From assembly GCA_948543905.1 (NCBI GenBank), contig CAOVIS010000015.1, positions 1 through 6,832 of the forward strand: a stretch of 6,832 nt of DNA. Direction: 5' to 3'. Below, piece after piece: positions 1 to 6,628 of the stretch; position 1 is the stretch's first letter; every line of letters begins with the position of its first letter. The notes below the pieces were generated by a model. The model had not been told where the DNA came from. It saw nothing but the letters and a program-made list of their open reading frames with translations, and ran no database searches. Made by a program: the position numbers and the translations under genes. The DNA is from an uncultured Bacilli bacterium. GTDB lineage: Bacteria > Bacillota_I > Bacilli_A > RF39 > UBA660.

Positions 1-416
1 ATACTTTAATTTCTGTTAAAGAAAGTGTTCCTACTAGAAAAGTAAAAGAACTATTTTCTTATCTTGAACGTGATTTTAAAATTATTATTTTATCAAACAG
101 TAATTACGAGAGGCTTATACCTTTTAAAGAGAAACTAAACGTTGATGTTGCAGCTTCTTCCCATAAACCATTAAGAAAAAAATATTTAAAGATAATGGAT
201 ATATATAAATTTCGGGAACATGAAATTGCCGCCATAGGCGACCAACTTTTAACTGACATTTACGGAGCTAATAGGATGGGAATTACTTCAATTTTAATAA
301 GCCCTATTGGCGAATATGAAAAGTTTGGCACCAAAATAAATCGTTTTTTTGAAAAATTTATTTATAAAAAGTTAAATAAGAGAGGAATTTTAATTAAGGG
401 TGAGTATTATGATTAA
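1..416 (+). CDS. yqeG: YqeG family HAD IIIA-type phosphatase (5' partial)
   Basis: The reading frame is open from base 3 to the TAA at 414-416, giving 137 visible residues; the beginning lies outside the window. YqeG proteins are small HAD-superfamily phosphatases of about 170 residues, so some 30-35 N-terminal residues are missing. These should contain the catalytic DxDxT motif, which cannot be checked here. Seen are HAD motif II in LSNSN (visible residues 30-34), the motif III lysine in HKPL (Lys55), and the acidic motif IV GDQLLTD (79-85) followed by GANRMGITSILISPI, which is characteristic of YqeG. The in-frame ATG at 195 is internal (Met65) and not a real start, because homologous motifs lie upstream of it. 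The gene overlaps yqeH by 8 bases, matching the conserved yqeG-yqeH pairing in Bacillota. The physiological substrate of this family is not well established. Confidence 0.9.
   Translation, partial: TLISVKESVPTRKVKELFSYLERDFKIIILSNSNYERLIPFKEKLNVDVAASSHKPLRKKYLKIMDIYKFREHEIAAIGDQLLTDIYGANRMGITSILISPIGEYEKFGTKINRFFEKFIYKKLNKRGILIKGEYYD
396..402 (+). promoter_or_regulatory. Ribosome binding site that selects the yqeH ATG
   Basis: AAGGGTG lies inside the end of yqeG, about 8 bases before the ATG at 409. An alternative in-frame GTG at 400 overlaps this Shine-Dalgarno sequence itself and has no site upstream at a workable distance, so the ATG at 409 is the better start. Confidence 0.6.
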
Positions 417-1347
417 AAAATGCCTCGGATGTGGTCTGGCTCTCCAAGATACTGATTCAACAAAATTGGGCTATACCAAAGATTTAAAAATGACTTATTG
501 TGTTCGTTGTTTTCGTCTTAAAAACTATGGCGAGAAAAAAGAGACAGAATCAGTAGACGAGGAATATATTTTAAATAAAGTTAATAAAAGCAAAGGGTTA
601 GTTTTCTTCTTAATTGATTATTTAAATTTAAATAAATACACTTTAACCATATTTAAAAAAATAAAATTACCTAAAGTTTTAGTAATTAGTAAAAGTGATA
701 CTTTAAGGAAAGATATGAAGTTTAATAAAATAAAAAGTTATTTAAATAAAGTTTATAATATAAAAGAAGACATTGTTTTTTTAAGTAATAAAAATGATTT
801 TAAAAATGTAAATATTTTCAAAATTATGGATAAATATTTTAGTAATACTTGTTTTATAATGGGGATTACAAATGCTGGTAAATCAACATTTATTAATAGT
901 TTATTAAAAAAACATAATATTAATAAAGAAATTGTTACCAGTAATAAACCCAATACAACTCTAGATTTTATCAAATTAAAATTTGATAATTATATAGTTT
1001 ATGATACGCCAGGTTTTGATTATTTAAACTTGAATTATAAAATTATCAATAGCGAGATAAAACCAATTACATATAATATTAAAAAAGATACAACTATTAT
1101 TATTAATAATGCCTGGGAATTATATTTTAAGGCACCTAATAGCATCACAATATATACTACTCATAATAGTATTAAAAGAGTTTTTAAAAATATTTTAAAA
1201 AGAAGTATTGTTAGTAATGTTCCTAATAATTCTGATATTGTAATACCAGGGATTGGCTTTATTAATATTAAAAATTCTTGTAGTATTTTAACAAATTTAG
1301 AAGTCTTAGAAATTAGACCGAATATAAGTGGTGAAGAATATGAGTAA
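409..1347 (+). CDS. yqeH: Circularly permuted GTPase YqeH (30S ribosome biogenesis)
   Basis: This protein of 312 residues has the permuted G-motif order that defines YqeH-type GTPases. An N-terminal zinc finger uses Cys5, Cys8, Cys31 and Cys34 (C-x2-C-x22-C-x2-C). G4 follows as SKSD (94-97), a probable G5 as SNKN (126-129), then the Walker A/G1 motif GITNAGKST (152-160), G2 PNTTLD (181-186) and G3 DTPG (199-202). In Bacillus, YqeH is a cytoplasmic GTPase needed for small-subunit assembly and 16S rRNA maturation; the role here is inferred from family membership. The start is the ATG at 409, chosen by its Shine-Dalgarno sequence. It overlaps yqeG by 8 bases and mutL by 8 bases, suggesting translational coupling. 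The protein is about 50 residues shorter than the B. subtilis homologue, mostly in the region after G3, and the usual PGTT of G2 reads PNTT. The middle of the gene is extremely AT-rich, with many Lys, Asn and Ile codons. Confidence 0.93.
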   Translation: MIKKCLGCGLALQDTDSTKLGYTKDLKMTYCVRCFRLKNYGEKKETESVDEEYILNKVNKSKGLVFFLIDYLNLNKYTLTIFKKIKLPKVLVISKSDTLRKDMKFNKIKSYLNKVYNIKEDIVFLSNKNDFKNVNIFKIMDKYFSNTCFIMGITNAGKSTFINSLLKKHNINKEIVTSNKPNTTLDFIKLKFDNYIVYDTPGFDYLNLNYKIINSEIKPITYNIKKDTTIIINNAWELYFKAPNSITIYTTHNSIKRVFKNILKRSIVSNVPNNSDIVIPGIGFINIKNSCSILTNLEVLEIRPNISGEEYE

Positions 1348-3103
1348 AATACATGTAATGAGTGATTCTCTAGCCAATAAAATCGCTGCCGGCGAAGTAG
1401 TTGAGAAATGCTCTAGTATTGTAAAAGAATTAGTGGAAAATAGTATTGATGCCCATGCATCTATAATTACCATAAATTTAGAGAAGGGTGGCTTAGAATC
1501 TATACGTGTAATTGATGACGGTGAAGGTATGGATGCTCTTGATGCCAAAAATGCTTTTTTAAGACATGCAACTAGTAAATTAATTCGTGATGAAGACCTA
1601 TTTTTTATTGATACAATGGGGTTTCGTGGTGAAGCACTACCATCTATAGCAAGCGTTTCAGAAGTAAGTCTCAAAACCAGTAATGGTAAAGATTCTACTT
1701 TAATTCATATTAAAGGAGGAAAAATTTTAGAAAATACCGCTGGAGATTTAAGAGTTGGAACTGATATTACTGTAACTAATCTTTTTTATAATACTCCAGC
1801 TCGTTTGAAATATCTAAAAAGTGAAAATACTGAATTGTATAATTGCTTAAGTCTTGTCGAAAAATTAGCTCTTTCTCGTCCTGATATTAAATTTACTCTT
1901 ACAAATAATGCAAAAGTTTTAGTAAAAACCAGTGGTAGTAATAATCTTTTAAAAGTAATTCATGAAATATATGGTTTGAATGTTTCCAATAAAATGTTAG
2001 AGTTTAGCGCTAGTAATAATGATTTTGATATTTATGGATTTGTTTGCAAGCCAGAAATATTACGCAGTAATCGCAATGATATGAATACCTTTGTTAATGA
2101 TCGAATTGTCCGTAATACTGAAATTAATCGGGCCATTAATGATGCTTATTATACTTATAAACCAGAAAGTAAGTATCCTGTTATCATCTTAAAAATTAAT
2201 GCTGACCCCACAATTGTAGATGTTAATATTCATCCCACTAAACAAGATATTAAACTAAGTAAAATAAATGATTTATATGATTTAATTTATCATACTATTA
2301 AAGATGTTTTATATAATAACTTGCTTATCCCAAACGCTTTAAAAGAAGAAAGTGTAAGTGTCATAAATAATCCTGAGCTTGCAAAAATCGTCGAAAAAAT
2401 GGCCACTAGTAATGAATCACCCTCTATTCAAACTGAATTAGACTTTAAAATAGATACTAAAGAAGAAAATTACGAATTAAAGACTACAGATGAAATTATA
2501 ATTAATAAAGAGATGAAATCATTAGTCTTATATCCAGTAGGGCTAGCATTAGGCACATATATTGTTGCTGAAAATTCAGAAGGCATTTATTTAATTGATC
2601 AGCATGCTGCTCAAGAACGCATAAATTATGAATTATATATGAAAGCTTTAAAAGCACATAAAACAAATATAACTAGTCTTTTAATTCCAATTACAATTGA
2701 GTTATCCAGTAGTGATTATCTCTCCTTAACCTCAAATATTGACATTTTAACTAATATGGGATTTAATATAACTGAATTTGGTATTAATACGATTATTGTA
2801 AATGCTCATCCTACTTGGCTTTTAGAAGGCCATGAAGAAGAAAGTATTCGTAAAATTATCGATTTAGTAATAACTACCAAAGATAAATTTGATCCTGTAA
2901 AATTTAATGAAAATATTGCTATAACTTTAGCTTGCAAAATGAGTATTAAAGCTAATATGCATATTAGTATAGAAGCTATAACTAATCTTTTAAATACCCT
3001 AGTAACTTGCGATAATCCTTATAATTGTCCGCACGGAAGGCCTACGATAATTAAATTTAGCATTTATGATTTAGAACGCATGTTCAAAAGAGTTATGAAT
3101 TAA
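1340..3103 (+). CDS. mutL: DNA mismatch repair protein MutL (endonuclease type)
   Basis: This is a complete MutL of 587 residues (B. subtilis about 627). MutL couples mismatch recognition by MutS to strand incision. The N-terminal GHKL ATPase domain shows DSLANKIAAGEVVE (9-22), KELVENSIDA (29-38, with catalytic Glu30 and metal-binding Asn34), DDGEGM (59-64), HATSKL (76-81), GFRGEALPSIASVS (94-107) and GTDITVTNLFYNTPARLKYL (140-159). A linker of about 65 residues (roughly 330-395) leads to the C-terminal dimerisation and nuclease domain. There the metal-site motifs DQHAAQERINYE (420-431, the DQHA-x2-E-x4-E signature), ACKMSIKAN (531-539) and CPHGRP (563-568) are all intact, so it should nick DNA, unlike E. 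coli MutL. The ATG at 1340 follows GGTGA at 1330-1334; GTGs at 1328 and 1331 are also in frame but less well placed. It overlaps the yqeH stop by 8 bases. mutS is not next to it in this window. Confidence 0.96.
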   Translation: MSKIHVMSDSLANKIAAGEVVEKCSSIVKELVENSIDAHASIITINLEKGGLESIRVIDDGEGMDALDAKNAFLRHATSKLIRDEDLFFIDTMGFRGEALPSIASVSEVSLKTSNGKDSTLIHIKGGKILENTAGDLRVGTDITVTNLFYNTPARLKYLKSENTELYNCLSLVEKLALSRPDIKFTLTNNAKVLVKTSGSNNLLKVIHEIYGLNVSNKMLEFSASNNDFDIYGFVCKPEILRSNRNDMNTFVNDRIVRNTEINRAINDAYYTYKPESKYPVIILKINADPTIVDVNIHPTKQDIKLSKINDLYDLIYHTIKDVLYNNLLIPNALKEESVSVINNPELAKIVEKMATSNESPSIQTELDFKIDTKEENYELKTTDEIIINKEMKSLVLYPVGLALGTYIVAENSEGIYLIDQHAAQERINYELYMKALKAHKTNITSLLIPITIELSSSDYLSLTSNIDILTNMGFNITEFGINTIIVNAHPTWLLEGHEEESIRKIIDLVITTKDKFDPVKFNENIAITLACKMSIKANMHISIEAITNLLNTLVTCDNPYNCPHGRPTIIKFSIYDLERMFKRVMN

Positions 3104-3109
3104 TATTAT

Positions 3110-3128
3110 ATTTTAAGATACTTAAAAT
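3110..3128 (+). repeat. AT-rich inverted repeat just after mutL
   Basis: ATTTTAAG at 3110-3117 and CTTAAAAT at 3121-3128 form a perfect 8-bp inverted repeat around a 3-base ATA centre, seven bases after the mutL stop codon. It may add to transcript-end processing together with the terminator just downstream, or be a chance palindrome in AT-rich DNA. Confidence 0.4.
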
Positions 3129-3136
3129 TTCTAATC

Positions 3137-3155
3137 AAAAGGCATAAGCCTTTTT
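3137..3155 (+). terminator. Intrinsic terminator of the yqeG-yqeH-mutL unit
   Basis: AAAAGGC (3137-3143) pairs perfectly with GCCTTTT (3148-3154) around an ATAA loop, followed by a short U tract that continues as TTAATTTT. It lies 34 bases past the mutL stop and before the next promoter, where the end of the housekeeping transcript is expected. Only three G-C pairs support the stem, so it may be weak. Confidence 0.65.
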
Positions 3156-3191
3156 AATTTTGGCCTTATAATAATGAATTTAAGTGAAAAT

Positions 3192-3220
3192 TTGACATCA
3201 AACTCCTTTTATGATAAAAT
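3192..3220 (+). promoter_or_regulatory. Sigma-A-type promoter of the two-gene repeat-protein unit
   Basis: A perfect -35 hexamer TTGACA (3192-3197) is separated by 17 bases from the -10 hexamer TAAAAT (3215-3220), which is preceded by TG at 3212-3213 in the extended -10 position. Transcription would start near 3227, giving a leader of about 20 bases before the start codon. The match to the housekeeping consensus is close, so constitutive strong expression is expected unless a repressor acts here. Confidence 0.85.
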
Positions 3221-3232
3221 AAACACTAATTT

Positions 3233-3240
3233 AAAGGGGG
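3233..3240 (+). promoter_or_regulatory. Ribosome binding site choosing the ATG at 3247
   Basis: AAAGGGGG directly abuts an in-frame ATG at 3241, too close to serve it, and lies 6 bases before the ATG at 3247, the preferred start. The next gene of the unit is also preceded by a G-run, AAGGGGG (5121-5127), 7 bases before its ATG. Pairing of GGGGG with the anti-Shine-Dalgarno sequence would include a central G-U wobble. Confidence 0.7.
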
Positions 3241-3246
3241 ATGATT

Positions 3247-5133
3247 ATGGAAAATGCTAAAAAAACTACGTTATCTAGTGATTTTAACAATGATTTAAAT
3301 GCGCAATATGCTACTATAAATGTTACTCCAGATCAATCAACTTTATCTTCAAAACCTAAAAAAAGCTACCATGAAATTACTACTGAAATGTATGCCAATC
3401 GAAATAGAATTTTAAATGAAGAAGAAATCCCTGAAGAACTTGTTCAAGAACTTCATGATCTTATTGAATCTGGTAATGTTGCAGAATTATTAAATAGTTT
3501 TAGTAACAAGAGTAAGTCTAAACCTAAACAACATTCTATTATATCTAAGCTTGATAGAATAAGGATTCCTAAGAATAAAAAACCTAAATACCAAGGTAAA
3601 CATCTCCATCAAAAAGGTTTAAAATATTATTTAAATAAGTTTTTAAAATACCTAGATAAAAGCTCTTATCTGCATGAAAAAAAATTTAAAAATCCCATCC
3701 TCGAGTATACCAAATTATTTTTCCGTAAATTTAAAATATTTATTTGTTTTGTTTTAAGTTTAATTATCGTTTTTACCATAGCAAATAAAGAAGAACCCCT
3801 AAAAAAAGGCAAAAAAAATGTTGCTTTAAAACCAACTTTTGAAAATACTCTATCCGAAGAAGAACAGCGTCAACTAAAACTTTTTAACTCTGTAAAAAAA
3901 GAAGGATACTTGATCTTAGAAGAAAATTTTAGTGCAAGTAGTCTTGTTGCCTTTGATACTCATGGAGAGTCTGTTACAGAATTTAGTGGCGATTATGAAA
4001 ACTTTTATATCTTAAGAGAAACTAAAAATACTCATGATATTAATGGTAATATTTATTATGATTATGAAGATATTTTCTCTAGTAGTGGCTTTCTTAGTGT
4101 TAAAGAAGACTTATCTTTAGGTATATATAATGATTCTGACTCTAATGTTATGGTTGATTCTGTTTGTAGCTATAAAGACAATGCTATAAAACCTCTTAAT
4201 GATATGTTAGCAAAATATAGTTTAAATAATTTAATTAAAGATAACTATAAAAAAGAAGAACTAGAACATATTTTAAATGCGCTAACCAAAGCACAAAATA
4301 CTTTATTTAGTAATAGCACTGTAACTTTAGAAGGCGAAATAGATGAAGCTAAAATCTTAATTATGGATACTAATAGTCAATCTGTAAATAATACTTATGG
4401 TTCTCATCACGAGTATTACATTCTTGTATATAATGGTGAAAAAAATAAATACACAGCAAGTTACATTGATATTTTAAATAGTAATGCTATGGTAACAATT
4501 GCTAATAATTATTCTTATGGTAGTTATCGCGATTTAAAAAATGCTAGTCTTATTGAATTTGGTTTAAATGAAAATGTAAGCATCTCCGCTGTTAAACCTC
4601 TAAATACATTCTTCGATGAATTAGATTTAAAGGATTATATTAAAGCGGAATATACTTTAGAAGAACTTCAAGATATAATAAATCATATTAATGAATTAAA
4701 ACTTCAAAGTATCGAAAAAGAGGAAAGAAGTTATGATGCTATAATTGAACCAAAAATCTATGTTTTAAGCTTAAAAGGGGATTTAAATGGTCAATATAGT
4801 GAAGATTTTAGCAAGTATCAATTTCTATCTTTTAATGTTAAATCAACAGTTGTAGCCGATAAATACGTTGAAATTTATTCTTATGATGATTTAATTAATC
4901 ACGGAGCTGTTGTAGAAACATTTTCAAATGGTTTTGGTAACTATACAGATAAATCTAAAGGAGTTAGTTTTACTTTTACCTTTGGCGATAAAGCTTCTAA
5001 AATCTTATCTATCGAAGATTTTCTAAACAATGAAGGACTTAGTGATTTAATCAAAAAAAGTTATACAAAAAGAGATTTAATTGAAATATCTAATTTACTT
5101 CAAGATAATTTAACAAGACAAAGGGGGAATTAA
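3247..5133 (+). CDS. Membrane-anchored protein with three copies of an unrecognised extracellular repeat domain
   Basis: I do not recognise this 628-residue protein. Residues 1-160 are hydrophilic: a Ser/Thr/Asn-rich start, an acidic probably helical stretch (about 41-86), then a strongly basic Lys-rich stretch (about 88-163). One membrane segment follows at about 162-179 (FKIFICFVLSLIIVFTIA). The basic flank before it predicts an N-in, C-out type II topology with no signal-peptidase cleavage. The exposed part contains three diverged copies of a domain of about 120 residues (about 222-350, 365-487, 498-620). Recurring marks are Y-x-D-[IL] (for example YEDIF at 273), G-x-Y-x-D (292, 425, 564) and a closing block like L-x-x-L-I-K-x-x-Y-x-x-x-x-L (326, 461, 598). 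The same domain occurs twice in the next gene, one base downstream. No LPXTG, lipobox or catalytic motif was seen. A surface, envelope or adhesion role is inference only. ATG 3247 is chosen over ATG 3241 by Shine-Dalgarno spacing. Confidence 0.88.
   Translation: MENAKKTTLSSDFNNDLNAQYATINVTPDQSTLSSKPKKSYHEITTEMYANRNRILNEEEIPEELVQELHDLIESGNVAELLNSFSNKSKSKPKQHSIISKLDRIRIPKNKKPKYQGKHLHQKGLKYYLNKFLKYLDKSSYLHEKKFKNPILEYTKLFFRKFKIFICFVLSLIIVFTIANKEEPLKKGKKNVALKPTFENTLSEEEQRQLKLFNSVKKEGYLILEENFSASSLVAFDTHGESVTEFSGDYENFYILRETKNTHDINGNIYYDYEDIFSSSGFLSVKEDLSLGIYNDSDSNVMVDSVCSYKDNAIKPLNDMLAKYSLNNLIKDNYKKEELEHILNALTKAQNTLFSNSTVTLEGEIDEAKILIMDTNSQSVNNTYGSHHEYYILVYNGEKNKYTASYIDILNSNAMVTIANNYSYGSYRDLKNASLIEFGLNENVSISAVKPLNTFFDELDLKDYIKAEYTLEELQDIINHINELKLQSIEKEERSYDAIIEPKIYVLSLKGDLNGQYSEDFSKYQFLSFNVKSTVVADKYVEIYSYDDLINHGAVVETFSNGFGNYTDKSKGVSFTFTFGDKASKILSIEDFLNNEGLSDLIKKSYTKRDLIEISNLLQDNLTRQRGN
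3910..5106 (+). repeat. Three tandem copies of a ~120-residue protein domain
   Basis: The copies lie at about 3910-4296, 4339-4707 and 4738-5106 and are visible only at protein level. Each starts with a beta-rich stretch; the Asp-Thr pair near the beginning is present in copies 1 and 2 and lost in copy 3. Each then has a Tyr-rich strand, Y-x-D-[IL], a G-x-Y-x-D turn, a phrase like KPLNDML or SIEDFL, and a final predicted helix with I-K-x-x-Y-x-x-x-x-L. Copy 3 is the most diverged. Boundaries are approximate and set by eye. Confidence 0.72.
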
Positions 5134-5134
5134 A

Positions 5135-6148
5135 ATGTCAAGAATAAAAGGAAGAAGAGAATTTAAAAGTAGATATAAAAGAAAATTTCGTATGCCCAAA
5201 GCTTTAACTTCTATGATTTTAGCAGGAATAGTTTTAATAACTGGCTATATGGGCTTTAAAGGCCGCAAAAGCAACCAAACGCTTCCTGCAGAGGAAAATA
5301 GTGGAATTGAAGCTCTTTCTAGCAGTATCGAAATACCAAAAATCAGCTATGACGAGGATATTAATATTGAAGATATAACAATTCCAAGTAGAATAGATGC
5401 CTCTAAAATAGTTGTTTTGGATACAAATAATGACTACATTTACAATAAAACAAATACTGCTAAAAAACATTATTATCTTTATCGTACTGAAATTTCCACT
5501 ATAATTGATGAAGAAGTGGTCTGTTATTATTTTGACATAATGGATGAACATGGAGTTGCAAGCATAAGTTTTGACAAAACTTACTTAGCCTATAATAATT
5601 CAACTGATAATGTAAGCGCTATTTCTATTACGGAAGATAACACTGTTCAAAATATTAACGCATTTCTAACTGGTGAAAATCTAGAAAGTTACTCTAAAGC
5701 TGAATATTCCAAAAAAGATTTAGAACAACTTGATGGAATTTTAAATAATCTTAATAGTTATATTCCTGCCTCAGACATTTTAGTTTTAGATACAAGTAGT
5801 ACTTCTGTTATATACTCTACTAATACCGTAAATTACTATTTTCTGAGAAAAGATGCTAACATAAATTCTATTTATAATGAATTTAACTATCGTGATATAT
5901 TCAATAATTTTGCTTATGCTTGTATTAGTGAAAATAAAAGAATTGGCGAATATGCTGATGTAGAGAATAACTCCAGAATTAGTTATTGGGCAATTGAAGG
6001 CGAAAACCCCGCTGGCATTCCTTTAATTGAATTTTTAAAAAATCGGGGGTTGAATGATTTAATAAAAGAAAAATATACCGAAGAAGAATTAAAGGAAATT
6101 TATGATTATGTATGTGAAATGGAAATCACAAATGCTCGCACTTCTTAA
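5135..6148 (+). CDS. Membrane-anchored protein with two copies of the same repeat domain
   Basis: I do not recognise this 337-residue protein as a named family. It has a short, very basic N-terminus (MSRIKGRREF and following), one membrane segment at about 22-41 (ALTSMILAGIVLITGYMGF), a charged and Ser-rich spacer to about residue 86, and then two repeat domains (about 88-208 and 211-329). Each opens with LDT (95-97; 218-220) and carries Y-x-D-[IL] or its variant (YFDIM at 132, YRDIF at 252). The G-x-Y-x-D motif is intact in the second (271-275) but reads AYNN in the first. Both close with a Lys-x-x-Tyr-x4-Leu helix (188-196; 311-319). There is no lipobox or sortase motif, so it is probably retained as a signal anchor with the repeats outside. 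It starts one base after the upstream stop, with AAGGGGG as ribosome binding site, and is followed by a terminator, so the two genes form one operon. A joint envelope function, possibly as a complex, is inferred from shared domains. Confidence 0.88.
   Translation: MSRIKGRREFKSRYKRKFRMPKALTSMILAGIVLITGYMGFKGRKSNQTLPAEENSGIEALSSSIEIPKISYDEDINIEDITIPSRIDASKIVVLDTNNDYIYNKTNTAKKHYYLYRTEISTIIDEEVVCYYFDIMDEHGVASISFDKTYLAYNNSTDNVSAISITEDNTVQNINAFLTGENLESYSKAEYSKKDLEQLDGILNNLNSYIPASDILVLDTSSTSVIYSTNTVNYYFLRKDANINSIYNEFNYRDIFNNFAYACISENKRIGEYADVENNSRISYWAIEGENPAGIPLIEFLKNRGLNDLIKEKYTEEELKEIYDYVCEMEITNARTS
5396..6121 (+). repeat. Two further copies of the ~120-residue domain
   Basis: The copies lie at about 5396-5758 and 5765-6121 within the second protein. 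They share with the three copies of the upstream gene the LDT opening, the Tyr-rich strand, Y-x-D-[IL], the G-x-Y-x-D turn (degenerate in the first copy) and the closing helix. The last copy (LNDLIKEKYTEEEL) is closest to the apparent consensus. Boundaries were set by eye at protein level. Confidence 0.72.
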
Positions 6149-6162
6149 TAATATTGATAATT

Positions 6163-6184
6163 AGGTTAGTAATAACCTTTTTTT
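6163..6184 (+). terminator. Intrinsic terminator of the repeat-protein operon
   Basis: AGGTTA (6163-6168) pairs perfectly with TAACCT (6173-6178) around a GTAA loop, followed by an unbroken T-run to 6184. It starts 14 bases after the stop of the 337-residue gene. The stem is short but the U tract is strong. Confidence 0.8.
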
Positions 6185-6220
6185 CGTCAAATTATCCAAA
6201 AAAAAGTCAAAATTTAACCC

Positions 6221-6249
6221 TTGTTTATGACCTTAAAATCGCCTATAAT
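6221..6249 (+). promoter_or_regulatory. Probable promoter of the HTH regulator gene
   Basis: A perfect -10 hexamer TATAAT (6244-6249) lies 17 bases after a weak -35 TTGTTT (6221-6226). Transcription would begin around 6256, leaving a leader of about 90 bases before the ATG at 6348. In that leader the only structure seen is a small 5-bp hairpin GAAGT/ACTTC (6282-6294). Upstream of the -35, two similar segments, GTCAAATTATCC (6186-6197) and GTCAAAATTTAACCC (6206-6220), are spaced 20 bases apart and could be binding half-sites. Confidence 0.6.
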
Positions 6250-6347
6250 TAAGGGGTATTAGAGAAAAAGCAAAATAAAAGGAAGTGTTACTTCATAGAA
6301 TAAAATCTCAAAAACTATTAAAATAATATAGGAGAGTAGGTATTAAT

Positions 6348-6593
6348 ATGACAACATTCAAAAGAGATTTTAAATTTAATAACAACATAATTGAAGTAGT
6401 AGCAAAAAATGTACGTATATATCGTAAACTAGCGGGTATAACTCAAGAACAATTAGCTATCGATATCGGCGTATCCAATGATTTTTTAAGAAGATTTGAG
6501 TCAACTCGTGGCAAAGAAGGTATGGCTCTTAATACTCTTTATAAAATATCAATTGTCTTAAATGTTACTATGGATAAATTTTTTGAAGAATAA
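6348..6593 (+). CDS. Small XRE-family helix-turn-helix transcriptional regulator
   Basis: This 81-residue protein is little more than a single Cro/CI-type HTH domain (about 17-79). The pattern VRIYRKLAGITQEQLAIDIG (22-41) supplies helices 1 and 2. SNDFLRRFES (43-52) is the putative recognition helix, and LNTLYKISIVLNVTMDKFF (61-79) gives the closing helices typical of HTH_3 proteins. There is no C-terminal ligand or oligomerisation domain, so it probably acts as a small DNA-binding dimer; its targets are unknown. The ATG at 6348 is preceded by AGGAGAGTAGG (6330-6340). Its own promoter and the terminator before it separate it from the repeat-protein operon, although control of that operon or of itself is possible. 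A second HTH-like gene starts 57 bases downstream, so the two may be co-transcribed. Confidence 0.85.
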   Translation: MTTFKRDFKFNNNIIEVVAKNVRIYRKLAGITQEQLAIDIGVSNDFLRRFESTRGKEGMALNTLYKISIVLNVTMDKFFEE

Positions 6594-6597
6594 AGAC

Positions 6598-6626
6598 TTT
6601 ATATTTTAAGAATTTCATTGTAAAAT
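6598..6626 (+). promoter_or_regulatory. Weak candidate promoter before the last gene
   Basis: TTTATA (6598-6603) and TAAAAT (6621-6626) are spaced by 17 bases, with TG immediately before the -10. The AT-rich background makes such matches common. Read-through from the upstream HTH gene is an equally good explanation, since no terminator was seen between them. Confidence 0.25.
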
Positions 6627-6628
6627 AA

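Noticed and set aside
753..974. Minus-strand open frame of 73 residues within yqeH
   Set aside because: It is antisense to conserved GTPase motifs, has no ribosome site and reads as a composition-driven hydrophobic sequence.
1306..1674. Minus-strand open frame of 122 residues over the start of mutL
   Set aside because: It is a shadow of the highly conserved MutL ATPase region and shows no recognisable protein features.
3107..3119. Shared TTATATTTTAAGA string at 3107 and near 6599
   Set aside because: It is pure low-complexity AT-rich sequence, easily repeated by chance, and its two contexts do not match.
3144..3169. Alternative pairing of ATAAGCC with GGCCTTAT that would compete with the mutL terminator
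   Set aside because: It needs a bulge, is not stronger than the terminator stem, and no leader-type control is expected after the last gene of a unit.
5234..5551. Minus-strand open frame of 105 residues within the second repeat protein
   Set aside because: It is opposite a frame with a good start, ribosome site and repeat structure; no supporting signals of its own.
6285..6326. Possible leader peptide of 13 codons starting with GTG in the HTH gene leader
   Set aside because: The purine stretch before it is too close to the GTG to act as a ribosome site, and the peptide has no regulatory codon run.
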